From positions 1,964,001 to 2,028,000 of the forward strand of contig NZ_JAIZBH010000001.1 in NCBI RefSeq assembly GCF_022267375.1: 64,000 nucleotides of DNA. The letters are read 5' to 3'. Below, one piece after another: positions 1-19,740 of the stretch; position 1 is the stretch's first letter; the number at the start of each line of letters is the position of its first letter. Made by a program: the position numbers and the translations under genes. The notes under the pieces were generated by a model. The model was not told where the DNA came from. It worked only from the letters and a program-made list of their open reading frames with translations, and did not search any database. Source of the stretch: Leptospira sanjuanensis (GTDB lineage: Bacteria; Spirochaetota; Leptospiria; Leptospirales; Leptospiraceae).

Positions 1-61
1 GCCGATCCGCATACACGGAAGCGACGTCTCTCAAAAGATGATAGAGGCTCGTTTTTTCCAT
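1..61 (-). CDS. Partial CDS, N-terminus only; possible AMP-binding (acyl-CoA synthetase-like) protein
   Basis: An ATG on the minus strand at 61 opens a frame that runs off the left edge. The readable residues are MEKTSLYHLLRDVASVYADR. It begins 5 nt after the argC stop codon, so it is probably co-transcribed with argC. The pattern of a leucine-rich helix followed by a short 'Y-x-D-R' turn resembles the N-terminus of AMP-dependent synthetases such as long-chain acyl-CoA ligases. Twenty residues are too few to be sure, and the functional guess is inference only. Confidence 0.45.
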   Translation of the reverse strand, partial: MEKTSLYHLLRDVASVYADR

Positions 62-66
62 ACGAT

Positions 67-1083
67 TTAGGGGAGAAGTCCCAGAGTTTCTTTGGTTCCG
101 GTCATGAGATTGATGTTTTGCAGGGCTTGTCCCGCCGCGCCCTTAACGAGATTGTCCAGAGCGGAAACGACGACTAACGTGTTTCCTCTTCTTCGAACGG
201 AAATGTCCAGGAAGTTTGTGTGCTGGATTTTTTTGAGTTCGATTTCTTCCGGGGTTTTCAGAATCCGAATAAACGGTTCGTTTGCGGAAGAAATTTGAAT
301 CGTCGTCATCGGGTCCACGCTCGGTTCGCCATCCAATTCCAAAACGATCGTGGAAAGAATTCCCCTGTAAACGGGAAGTAAATGCGGCGTAAAGATGATT
401 TCGGGTGCGGGAAGCCCCGAGTTTGCATAGATGTATTCCTGGATTTCCGGTTCGTGTTGGTGGGAAAGAACCTTATACGCGCGAAAGTTTTCGTATACGC
501 CCGTGTAAGAAAACCCTGCGTCTTCCGTTCTCCCGCCCGCTCCGGAAACACCGGACTTGGAATCGGCTACGATCCTTGGTTTGAGATTTCTTCTGAGTTC
601 GTTTAACAAAAATACGGGAAGGATCACCGAGGTGGAAAAACATCCCGGATTGGAAACGAAGTCGGCGTTTTTCAGTTTGTCCCGGAAGATTTCCGGAATT
701 CCGAAGACGGCCTTATCCACGTACGAGAATTTTGTGTGTTTTAATTTATAAGCCTTTTCTAATATTTCCTGATCGTGAAGTCTATAAACTCCGGAAAGAT
801 CGATGACCTTATGACCTGCGTCCAAAAACTTCGGGGCGGATTCTACGGAAACTTCATTGGGAACGGCTAGGACGACCAGAGACTGGGAAGGAACCGTGTC
901 CTCGTGTTTGCGGAACGTGAGATTTTTGGGAAACGGAATTTCGGGAAACACTTCTGCAAGAGTTTTACCTGCGAGTTTATCGCTCGTGATATGCACGACC
1001 TCGTGTGTCGATTGATGGGAAAGTAGAGAAAGTAGTTCCTTACCGGTTAAACCGCCCGCTCCTAAAATGCTGATCTCTGCCAT
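67..1083 (-). CDS. argC: N-acetyl-gamma-glutamyl-phosphate reductase
   Basis: ArgC is the third enzyme of arginine biosynthesis: it reduces N-acetylglutamyl-5-phosphate to the semialdehyde with NADPH in the cytoplasm. The 338-aa product has the usual length. Residues 7–14 (GAGGLTGK) are the Rossmann nucleotide-binding loop. The catalytic cysteine lies in SNPGCFST (Cys148), and the conserved HQHEPEI histidine motif follows at about residue 208. The C-terminal half matches the ArgC dimerisation domain. No other arg genes are in view, so this is not part of an arginine cluster here. The next gene downstream starts 5 nt after the stop. Confidence 0.95.
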   Translation of the reverse strand: MAEISILGAGGLTGKELLSLLSHQSTHEVVHITSDKLAGKTLAEVFPEIPFPKNLTFRKHEDTVPSQSLVVLAVPNEVSVESAPKFLDAGHKVIDLSGVYRLHDQEILEKAYKLKHTKFSYVDKAVFGIPEIFRDKLKNADFVSNPGCFSTSVILPVFLLNELRRNLKPRIVADSKSGVSGAGGRTEDAGFSYTGVYENFRAYKVLSHQHEPEIQEYIYANSGLPAPEIIFTPHLLPVYRGILSTIVLELDGEPSVDPMTTIQISSANEPFIRILKTPEEIELKKIQHTNFLDISVRRRGNTLVVVSALDNLVKGAAGQALQNINLMTGTKETLGLLP

Positions 1084-1133
1084 AAACCTCTCTGTCTTAA
1101 GAAAGATTTTAATTCGGGGAGAATGCTGTAACT

Positions 1134-1191
<58 letters not shown>

Positions 1192-1197
1192 GTTGTG

Positions 1198-2283
<1,086 letters not shown>

Positions 2284-2330
2284 AATGCCTTCTCCCATTG
2301 TTTCTGCCTCCTTCCTTTCGGTTCTTGGCA

Positions 2331-2340
2331 GCGGCGCCGC
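2331..2340. promoter_or_regulatory. GC-rich palindrome in the recA leader
   Basis: The perfect 10-bp palindrome GCGGCGCCGC lies about 10 nt upstream (in recA's sense) of the purine-rich ribosome-binding region. It stands out against the AT-rich flanks. It could form a small leader hairpin or be a binding site. Its role is unknown. Confidence 0.4.
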
Positions 2341-2365
2341 GTCGCATCAACGGCTAACTTTTTTC

Positions 2366-2394
2366 AGTATAGATCCCAGTCCGGACAAAAATAA
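2366..2394 (-). promoter_or_regulatory. Candidate sigma-70-like promoter of recA
   Basis: On the minus strand a TATACT -10 (2366–2371) is preceded by a 17-nt spacer and a weak TTATTT -35 (2389–2394). It lies about 85 nt upstream of the recA start. Just outside it, at 2399–2411, is TTTG-N5-AAAA, one base off the TTTG-N5-CAAA pattern I recall for Leptospira LexA sites. I do not call it a LexA box. Confidence 0.45.
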
Positions 2395-2517
2395 GATCTT
2401 TGGACTTAAAAAACGAACCTGTTTTGATTTTTTTTGAAAACTTGGGTTTATGTCACCCGGTTTTCTGGAAGCAAATCTAATTTATACGTAAGTATTTGTA
2501 TAGCAAATTTTTGAGTA

Positions 2518-3342
2518 TTATTGGGAAAGGATCGATTTTTTTTCTTGGTCCAGGGTCTTCTGCGCCTGAACGGCTCTGCGAAGAGTTTCCTTGTTTCGTA
2601 GCAGAAAGCTTCTGAAAAAGAAAATCGTGACAGCAAACGCTCCGATCACAAGAAGAAATCCCAAAGTCCATCGAAGCCAAAAAGGGATCGAGTTTTGTGA
2701 TGGAAAGAAGAATAACGTGCCGTCCGCCAGGCGGATCTTTTCGCAGCCTTGGCAATTTTGGTTTTGAGCTTTGAAAAAAGAATTCAGTTCTCCGAATGAA
2801 GTTTCGGCTGGAATTTTCCATTCGGAAGATTCTTGCGAATAGAGAAGGGTTTCGTCTTCGGAAAAATAATAAAACGCGCAGGCCAGTCCCGTTTTTGAAA
2901 ATTCGACGGAAGAAGTTCCGCCTTGTCTTCCGATGTAAAAATCCACGTAAGAATCTTTGATTTGAAAACTGCGAATCTGGGAAAGATTCGGAAATTCGGT
3001 TCCGAAACGCACCAAATGAAACAGAGTCGATTTTTGATTTCGAACCCGGATTCCTCCAAGATTCGGAACCGTTCTAAGTTCCGCTTTGAGAGCTTCCTTG
3101 GACGCTTGCGAAGAATTCTCCAGAGAAGAGGAAAGAATTTTTTTCAAATACGTTTCCAGTCTGGATTCTTCCTCTTTTTTCCAAGCCGGAAGGGATTCGA
3201 TCAGCCAGGATTTTTCCACCGAAGCCGGATCACCTAAGAAACGTTTTAACACGACCAATCTGTGTTCGAGATCGGAGGTTTCCGCATGTATGAAAATGGG
3301 ATTCCAAAGGAAAAGAAGAAGGATCAAAAACGTTCGTTTCAT
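2518..3342 (-). CDS. Membrane-anchored periplasmic protein of unknown function
   Basis: I do not recognise this family. The chosen ATG at 3342 gives 274 aa beginning MKRTFLILLLFLW, a clear signal peptide ending near HAET. A TTG at 3357 would add five residues and spoil the signal start. The middle is a soluble, charged domain of about 170 residues containing a CQGC pair. Near the C-terminus is one hydrophobic segment (FWLRWTLGFLLVIGAFAVTI), followed by a lysine/arginine-rich tail predicted to be cytoplasmic. The topology would therefore be a periplasmic domain held by a C-terminal anchor. It is divergent from the HIT gene and about 80 nt from recA's upstream region. Confidence 0.7.
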   Translation of the reverse strand: MKRTFLILLLFLWNPIFIHAETSDLEHRLVVLKRFLGDPASVEKSWLIESLPAWKKEEESRLETYLKKILSSSLENSSQASKEALKAELRTVPNLGGIRVRNQKSTLFHLVRFGTEFPNLSQIRSFQIKDSYVDFYIGRQGGTSSVEFSKTGLACAFYYFSEDETLLYSQESSEWKIPAETSFGELNSFFKAQNQNCQGCEKIRLADGTLFFFPSQNSIPFWLRWTLGFLLVIGAFAVTIFFFRSFLLRNKETLRRAVQAQKTLDQEKKSILSQ

Positions 3343-3532
3343 GCGGTGGCGGCTCAATCTTAAACAGGGCTTCCGGTCTGAAAAGAAGATTTTCTCCTAT
3401 ACAAGACGGGAATCTTTGAAATAATTACAGGATGTTTCAAAACCTCGATCGGATCGAATTCCAAAAATCGAGGCTCAAAAATTTGTCTCAGTTTTGGGAT
3501 AAGGCAGCATAAAACGAATACAGGGTCCGAAG

Positions 3533-3922
3533 ATGCAAGACTGTCCTCTCTGCAAATTCCATCAATCCGCGAGCGATTCCGAAATTCTCGGTCGGTTCGG
3601 TGAATTTCGCGTACGTCATTCCGAAGAAGAAAAACGACTCCAAGGATATCTTTACATAGAACCGGTTTCCCATTGGACCTCGTATCAGGATTGGAATTCG
3701 CCTGCGTATTCCGATTTCGGTAAGGCGCTTGAGTTCGCTACGGCCTGGATCTACAAAAACCATTCTCCCGTTAAAGTGTATACGGTAACGGTTTCGGAGA
3801 TGGTGCCTCACATGCACTTTCATTTAATTCCTCGTTACAGCGACGAACTCAAAGGCGTGGATTATATCCGTCTTGCACTTCAGGGAAAATTACCCGAGCA
3901 AAATTATATTCGAGATTTATAA
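3533..3922 (+). CDS. HIT-family nucleotide-binding protein
   Basis: The 129-aa protein carries the histidine-triad motif HMHFHLI (His93, His95, His97), which in this superfamily binds the alpha-phosphate and catalyses hydrolysis or transfer on nucleotides such as AMP derivatives. The N-terminal CPLCKF resembles the CxxC that binds zinc in some HIT proteins. Its length fits a single HIT domain. The start is ATG 3533 with a weak ribosome-binding site. The substrate cannot be told from sequence. A small lipoprotein gene follows 37 nt downstream and may be co-transcribed. Confidence 0.85.
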   Translation: MQDCPLCKFHQSASDSEILGRFGEFRVRHSEEEKRLQGYLYIEPVSHWTSYQDWNSPAYSDFGKALEFATAWIYKNHSPVKVYTVTVSEMVPHMHFHLIPRYSDELKGVDYIRLALQGKLPEQNYIRDL

Positions 3923-3959
3923 TGCTTCGCTTTCAAATTTTTATAATGGGAGAATGGCT

Positions 3960-4337
3960 ATGAAAGTTTTGAATTGGAGAAACGTTCTGCTTCTGGCGCT
4001 CGTTTCCTTGTTTTTGAGCGGTTGCATCTATCGAGATGTGAGGGTTCCCGGTATGAGCACAAACTTTACGCAATATGTGCTGAACTCGGAGGATTTTCAG
4101 ATTTTGGGAACGGTCGAAACCGAAGGTGTTTATACCGCCTGGTTTATATTTTGGCTGACGGGAGAAACCGGTTACAAAGAACTGCTCGATAAGTCCAAAG
4201 CGCTTGGTGGAGACGAGATCATCAACTATCGTTTCGAGATCGAACAGACAAGCATTTTGTTTATTATTTGGAACCGTGTTAAGTGGCGGGCGACCGCGCA
4301 CGCGATCAAATATCGAGAAAAAATCAAAAAGCCGTAA
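3960..4337 (+). CDS. Small predicted lipoprotein, TRL-like
   Basis: From ATG 3960 the product is 125 aa, with a signal sequence and the lipobox LSGC near residues 17–20 (FLSGCIYRD). It should be lipidated and anchored to a membrane. GGGAG at 3948–3952 sits 7 nt before this ATG, which is why it is preferred over ATG 3954 or the open frame from 3873 that overlaps the HIT gene. The mature part (GxxYTAWFIFW…LGGDEIINYRF…WRATAHAIKY) resembles small TRL-like lipoproteins. This is a weak resemblance and no function is assigned. Confidence 0.75.
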   Translation: MKVLNWRNVLLLALVSLFLSGCIYRDVRVPGMSTNFTQYVLNSEDFQILGTVETEGVYTAWFIFWLTGETGYKELLDKSKALGGDEIINYRFEIEQTSILFIIWNRVKWRATAHAIKYREKIKKP

Positions 4338-4347
4338 CGTGTAACAC

Positions 4348-4372
4348 AGACTCCGAAGGACCTTCGGAGTCT
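4348..4372 (+). terminator. Strong hairpin between the lipoprotein and tldD
   Basis: A near-perfect inverted repeat, AGACTCCGAAGG–A–CCTTCGGAGTCT, lies 10 nt after the lipoprotein stop and 11 nt before the tldD ATG. It has no T-run after it. It may be a weak terminator, a processing site or a translation-modulating hairpin. Confidence 0.5.
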
Positions 4373-4383
4373 AAAAGGATAGA

Positions 4384-5765
4384 ATGCAGACAAACAAAGC
4401 CCAACTGATATTGGAAGCGGGACTTTCCAGAAAAGCGGATTTCGTGGAAATATTCGAGGAAGAGACAAGATCTTCTTCCGTAAGTTTAAGAGATCAAAAA
4501 ATAGAACAGAGTTTTGCCGGAATCGATTACGGAATCGGAATCCGGCTGATCTACGGAACCGACGTTCTCTACGCACATACCAATAACGATGAAGAGGAAC
4601 ATTTGATTTCTCTGATAGACCTTCTCGCCGATTCGAGAGGGGCGGCGAAAAGCGCAGGGCGGGCGCTTGTGTTGCGTGGGGATCTAAAACCGCTTTCATT
4701 TCCGGCAGCGATCAAAGATCCGCGTAAAATCGCACCCGATGAAAAATTAGAAATTCTTTATAAAGCCGATCGAACCGCAAGAGGACTTTCCTCGAGTATC
4801 GTTCAAGTCAGCGCGTCCGCGAGCGATTCCGTTTCCAGAATCGGAATCTACAACTCGGAAGGTTTGGCGCTGGAAGACCTTCGCGTTCGAAGCAGATTCA
4901 GCATCAACGTAGCCGCGGAAAAAGAAGGAGAACGTTTTGTGGCTTCGGAAAATCCGGGAGCGAGAAAGGGATTCGAATTTTTCAGTGACCTGCCTATCGA
5001 ACAACTTTCGACCACGGCGGCAGAGCGCGCCTTACTCATGTTATCCGCCGGTTATATACAAGGAAAAAAAATGCCGGTCGTTATGGGCAACGGTTTCGGA
5101 GGAGTGATCTTTCACGAAGCCTGCGGACATCCGTTGGAAACCGAAGCGATCCGCAAGAAGTCTTCTCCGTTCGTGGATAAACTCGGCGAGAGAATCGGAC
5201 AATCCTGTCTGACAGCGATCGACGACGGAACGATTCCGGATTCTTGGGGAAGCATTACCGTGGACGACGAAGGTTCCGCGCCTCAGAAAACCGTCCTCAT
5301 CGAAAACGGAATTCTAAAAAATTATTTATCCGATCGAGTCGGCGCACAGGAAGTCGGCGTTCCCAGAACCGGAAGCGCAAGAAGGGAAAGTTATATGTAC
5401 GCGCCCGTTTCTCGGATGAGAAATACGTACATCGCCGCCGGAAAGGATTCTTTCGATTCGATGTTGGCCGGAGTCGAATACGGTCTCTTCGCCAAAAAGA
5501 TGGGAGGCGGTTCCGTAAATCCTTCCACGGGAGAATTCAACTTCTCCGTGGAAGAAGGATATGTGATCCGAAACGGAAAAATCGCCGAGCCGGTTCGCGG
5601 TGCGACTCTCATCGGAAAGGGAGATGAAATTCTTCCTAAGATCAGCATGGTGGGAAACGATCTGGAGCTCGCTGCGGGGATGTGCGGAGCCGCTTCCGGT
5701 TCCGTTCCCGTAACGGTCGGACAACCTTCCCTGAAAGTGGACGAGATTCTCGTGGGAGGCCGTTC

Positions 5766-5769
<4 letters not shown>
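4384..5769 (+). CDS. tldD: Metalloprotease TldD
   Basis: TldD is the catalytic subunit of the TldD/TldE heterodimer, a cytoplasmic zinc protease that degrades unfolded peptides. In some bacteria it matures peptide antibiotics or helps degrade the CcdA antitoxin. The 461-aa protein has the family zinc motif HEACGH (His244, Glu245, His249) within a glycine-rich strand, and the C-terminal GMCGAASGSVP segment that supplies the cysteine ligand. AGGATAGA precedes ATG 4384. The stop overlaps the tldE start (ATGA), indicating translational coupling and a matched subunit ratio. Confidence 0.94.
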
Positions 5770-7098
<1,329 letters not shown>

Positions 7099-7100
<2 letters not shown>

Positions 7101-7127
7101 GATGAAGTCGGATTTCGACTTCATCTT
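7099..7127 (+). terminator. Hairpin terminator after tldE
   Basis: AAGATGAAGTCG and CGACTTCATCTT form a perfect 12-bp stem around a 5-nt loop (GATTT), starting on the last bases of the tldE stop codon. No U-tract follows, so termination efficiency is uncertain. Confidence 0.6.
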
Positions 7128-7448
7128 CGTTGTGCGGAAAGGTTTCGATATTGCTTTTTATAGACGAGTGTCTGAGTTGTATTTTAGTAACGCTCGTTGA
7201 CGCATTGTAAAGAAGCAACGAGAAACTCGATCGGCTCTTCTGCACGCTCTTGGAAATGTTTCGGTGACTTTTCGACGATCGATTCTCGATGGGTGCCTGA
7301 CTTCACAATCCGTAGCGAGCAATTTGCCGACTTTCCTGGGGGGCAATCGAGTTTTAGAACGGCGATGGACCGAAATTCATTTTTGCTTGCGTAAGTTTCT
7401 ATCATAAGGTTTTCTTTCCGAATCATAGTGCTGATTCGGAGAAATCAT
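7128..7448. other. Intergenic region, no convincing gene
   Basis: This roughly 320-nt stretch separates tldE from the alpha-2-macroglobulin gene. It holds one open minus-strand frame of 80 codons (7184–7426) without a usable ribosome-binding site or recognisable domain; it may be a decayed gene fragment. The promoter of the downstream envelope cluster should be here, but no clear -35/-10 pair stands out. Confidence 0.5.
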
Positions 7449-13124
<5,676 letters not shown>

Positions 13125-13451
13125 ATCGAATATTATTACGGAAGCGGAGAGAATCGAAGATAAAAGAGATCTGTGGGGACAGGTTCTCCCTTGGAGTAAA
13201 CCTTAGAGGGCAGTCTGGTCCCCGTTTCGAGCTTTTGAAAACGAAACTTATAGGGAGTCTTTTTTAGAATTTGGGTGCGTCGTGCTGCGTTGTTATCGAA
13301 CGCAGCGTCACACGTCTTCCGTTTTTCCTTCTTCCGAAAGGCCGTTCCTATTCTCGCCGGATCGGAATTTTTGAATGAAGGTGGATGAGGTGCAGATTTC
13401 GTAAGAGTTCCGACTGAGAGCGAAGATTTCACTTGCAAGAATTATGATTTT
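13125..13451. other. Intergenic region between the alpha-2-macroglobulin and PBP1C genes
   Basis: No supported gene lies here. It contains a perfect 8-bp hairpin (GCTGCGTT at 13284–13291, AACGCAGC at 13299–13306, loop of 7). A 100-codon minus-strand frame (13136–13438) has no domain and biased, low-complexity content. I suspect decayed dispersed-repeat sequence typical of Leptospira spacers, which is inference. Confidence 0.5.
13284..13306. repeat. Perfect inverted repeat, 8-bp stem
   Basis: GCTGCGTT–GTTATCG–AACGCAGC forms a stable stem-loop 160 nt after the alpha-2-macroglobulin stop. It may be part of a dispersed intergenic repeat, or a terminator lacking a T-run. Confidence 0.5.
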
Positions 13452-15683
<2,232 letters not shown>

Positions 15684-15703
15684 AGTATAGGTTTTTCTCT
15701 TGC

Positions 15704-15720
15704 CGCGGACGACCTCCGCG
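15704..15720 (+). terminator. Small GC hairpin between pbpC and the MoxR gene
   Basis: CGCGGA and TCCGCG pair around a 5-nt loop in the 60-nt spacer. No T-run follows it. It is more likely a weak attenuator than a full stop, since the next gene is co-directional. Confidence 0.3.
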
Positions 15721-15743
15721 TTAGAATCAATCAGAGACTTCTC

Positions 15744-16541
<798 letters not shown>

Positions 16542-16542
16542 G

Positions 16543-17736
<1,194 letters not shown>

Positions 17737-17739
17737 ACC

Positions 17740-18657
17740 CTAAACGCTCTTGAGTTTCAAAAGCGAATAGAGCGTATGAATATGAGGAATTTCTAATCCG
17801 TATTTTTCACCGATGCGGATCGCGTTGCCAAGGATCGCCTCCAGTTCCATCGGTCTTCCCGCTTCGAAATCCAGAAGCATGCTCGTTTTATAAGGTTTCA
17901 TCGCTTCCGTCATTTGAATGAATTTCGAGATCTGTTCTATCGGAACGGTTGCTCCGTCTACTTCGGAAAGTTTCTGCACTTCTTTCATGATTTCGACGAC
18001 GAGTTTTCGGCCGAAAGACTGTGCAAGAATTTCGGATGTGTTTTTGCCGCCGGAAAGAACGCTAATCGGATTGAAAGGAGCGTTCCACATCAATTTTTTC
18101 CAACGAGCCTGGCGGATCGTTTCCGTCGCGTTAGCCGGAACACCTACCTTGGAAAAACGTTCGACGATCGTTTTCGTCGTAAAAGAAGAATTTCGATTCC
18201 AGGAACCGATCACCAATTCCCCGTAATCGAGATGAAGAACGTTTCCCTCTTCCAAACGATTCGCACAGACAAAGGCTAATCCGCTGAGAATTTCATTGTT
18301 CGGATAAAGAACTTCGACCGGCTCTTCGATGCCGATCCCGTTTTGCAAAAGCAGAATCGGAAGATGTTCCGGAATCGTTTTTCCTAAGATCGTTTCCAGT
18401 CGAATCTCCGGTAAACACTTCAAACAATTGATGATCAGATCGTATTGTTCAAGATCGCCGGGTGAAATTTTTTCTAAAACACGATTCGGTTTAAATGTGA
18501 AATTCCCCCAAGGAATACTTTGAACCGTAAAACCCTTTTCTTGGAAAAGGGAAGCATTGTTCCTCACCCAGAAATCGATCTTACAACCCGTTTGTGCGAG
18601 TTTTCCCGCATATAAACCGGCAATGGCTCCGGCGCCTAAGACTAAAATTCGATCCAC
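17740..18657 (-). CDS. panE: 2-dehydropantoate 2-reductase family protein
   Basis: PanE reduces ketopantoate to pantoate with NADPH, a step of coenzyme A synthesis. The 305-aa protein starts at a GTG (18657) with the Rossmann motif VLGAGAIAGLYAGKLA (about 5–20). It has the NxLK-type segment LIINCLK and the catalytic-site region RWKKLMWNAPFNPIS with its lysine. The C-terminal helical domain carries KTSMLLDFEAGRPMELEAI, the usual ApbA_C signature. Related enzymes act on other 2-keto acids, so the substrate is assigned by family only. Last gene of the minus-strand block. Confidence 0.88.
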   Translation of the reverse strand: MDRILVLGAGAIAGLYAGKLAQTGCKIDFWVRNNASLFQEKGFTVQSIPWGNFTFKPNRVLEKISPGDLEQYDLIINCLKCLPEIRLETILGKTIPEHLPILLLQNGIGIEEPVEVLYPNNEILSGLAFVCANRLEEGNVLHLDYGELVIGSWNRNSSFTTKTIVERFSKVGVPANATETIRQARWKKLMWNAPFNPISVLSGGKNTSEILAQSFGRKLVVEIMKEVQKLSEVDGATVPIEQISKFIQMTEAMKPYKTSMLLDFEAGRPMELEAILGNAIRIGEKYGLEIPHIHTLYSLLKLKSV

Positions 18658-18738
18658 TTACGGCCTGCCCCAAAACAGAATTTCATTTCATAAAAAAGGT
18701 TTAGCTGCAAGAATCTGTCCTATTTTTCTGACGGATTC

Positions 18739-18936
18739 TTATCCCGCTTGAGAAAATTTCCGTTCGATCTTTTTTAAAATTTCCGTGATCGCTTGCACAT
18801 ATCCGTCATACACCCCGCGATCGTATTCACCGAGAGAGCGGTAATTTAAACTTTGCATTTCTTTTAAGTGATTCCGCAGTTCTTCGTCCACATAATTCTT
18901 ACGGATGTAAAGGGTTTCAAAAACTTTCGGATGCAT
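18739..18936 (-). CDS. Small conserved-looking protein of unknown function, 65 aa
   Basis: ATG 18936 is preceded by AGAGGT at a good distance (5 nt). The 65 residues are charged and mainly helical, with no signal peptide or membrane segment. There is a YDRGVYDGYVQAI stretch and a lysine-rich C-terminus. I do not recognise it. It lies 49 nt after the SprT-like gene and 81 nt before panE in the same direction, so it may belong to their transcript. Confidence 0.6.
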   Translation of the reverse strand: MHPKVFETLYIRKNYVDEELRNHLKEMQSLNYRSLGEYDRGVYDGYVQAITEILKKIERKFSQAG

Positions 18937-18985
18937 CGTTTACCTCTTTTTTTAGAATCTAAGAAAACAGGAAAACGAAAAGAAT

Positions 18986-19738
18986 TCAAGTACGTAAAAT
19001 CATGTTTTGATGGAATTTGGATTTTAGCCACGCGTTCGCTCGCTTGTAATCCGGAAATTTTCTTTCGAACGTTTTAAAGTCCTTTCCGTGAATCACGTTT
19101 TTTCCGTTTTTGCGGGTAACCGGAAAAACGACATGGAGAAGTTCGTGAAAGACGATGTATTCCAATACGAAAGTTGGAACGATTTCTCGGGAGAGAATCG
19201 GATTGATTACGATCATCCTATGCGCCGGATCGAAATGTCCGAGTCTTGTTTTTGAAACGGATTTGCTCCAAAAGATTTCCAGATCGTTCAAATCGATTCG
19301 CAAATAGGTATCATTGAGGCGATCCATAATTTCCCGCAACCCTTCGTTCGCAATCGACGATCGTTCGATTCGTTTTCGATTTTTATTCTTTTGCCGTTTC
19401 GTTTCGGATTGTGTTTCGTAGAATCGCCGAATGCGTTCGTCCAATTCTTGCGGGATCGATTGTTTGAGTAGTTTGTACAGTAATAAATCGACGACCGCTT
19501 CCAGATCCTCCGAGTCCGCGCTCAAATAGGAAGAATGAATTTTGAACTCTAATTTTCCGGAAGAAATTCGGATCGAACTTCCCAGATTCGCATAGGGAAA
19601 AAATTTTACGGCGATTCGTTTTCCCTCCAAGATCTTCCCGCCGGGAACTTGCAAAAAATGTAAAGTCTTTTTACGAAGAAGTTCTAAGACCGAAGATTCT
19701 TCGTTGGTTCGTCCGCGCGTTTCGAATGCGAAAACCAT
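18986..19738 (-). CDS. SprT/YgjP-like zinc metallopeptidase
   Basis: The 250-aa protein has a zinc-protease motif HELLH (in VFHELLHVVFP) about 50 residues from the C-terminus, followed by a HGKDFKTFERKFPDY segment with the likely third ligand. The pattern 'VINPILSR…VLEYIVFHELLH…H…F' matches the SprT-like / DUF45 (YgjP) class. Eukaryotic Spartan and Wss1 relatives cut DNA–protein crosslinks; the role of bacterial ones is poorly known. It starts 2 nt after the stop of the UvrD-type helicase gene, suggesting coupling and perhaps a shared DNA-repair role. Confidence 0.8.
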   Translation of the reverse strand: MVFAFETRGRTNEESSVLELLRKKTLHFLQVPGGKILEGKRIAVKFFPYANLGSSIRISSGKLEFKIHSSYLSADSEDLEAVVDLLLYKLLKQSIPQELDERIRRFYETQSETKRQKNKNRKRIERSSIANEGLREIMDRLNDTYLRIDLNDLEIFWSKSVSKTRLGHFDPAHRMIVINPILSREIVPTFVLEYIVFHELLHVVFPVTRKNGKNVIHGKDFKTFERKFPDYKRANAWLKSKFHQNMILRT

Positions 19739-19740
19739 CT

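Noticed and set aside
2399..2411. Possible LexA box upstream of recA (TTTG-N5-AAAA)
   Set aside because: One arm has a mismatch to the pattern I recall (TTTG-N5-CAAA), and the site lies outside the candidate promoter. Without a matrix search it is not supported.
7184..7426. 80-codon minus-strand frame between tldE and the macroglobulin gene
   Set aside because: No usable ribosome-binding site, no domain, odd composition, and head-to-head with the next gene's start. At best a decayed fragment.
13136..13438. 100-codon minus-strand frame after the macroglobulin gene
   Set aside because: No domain or ribosome-binding site; it covers a hairpin and low-complexity codons, so it looks like a spacer or repeat rather than a gene.
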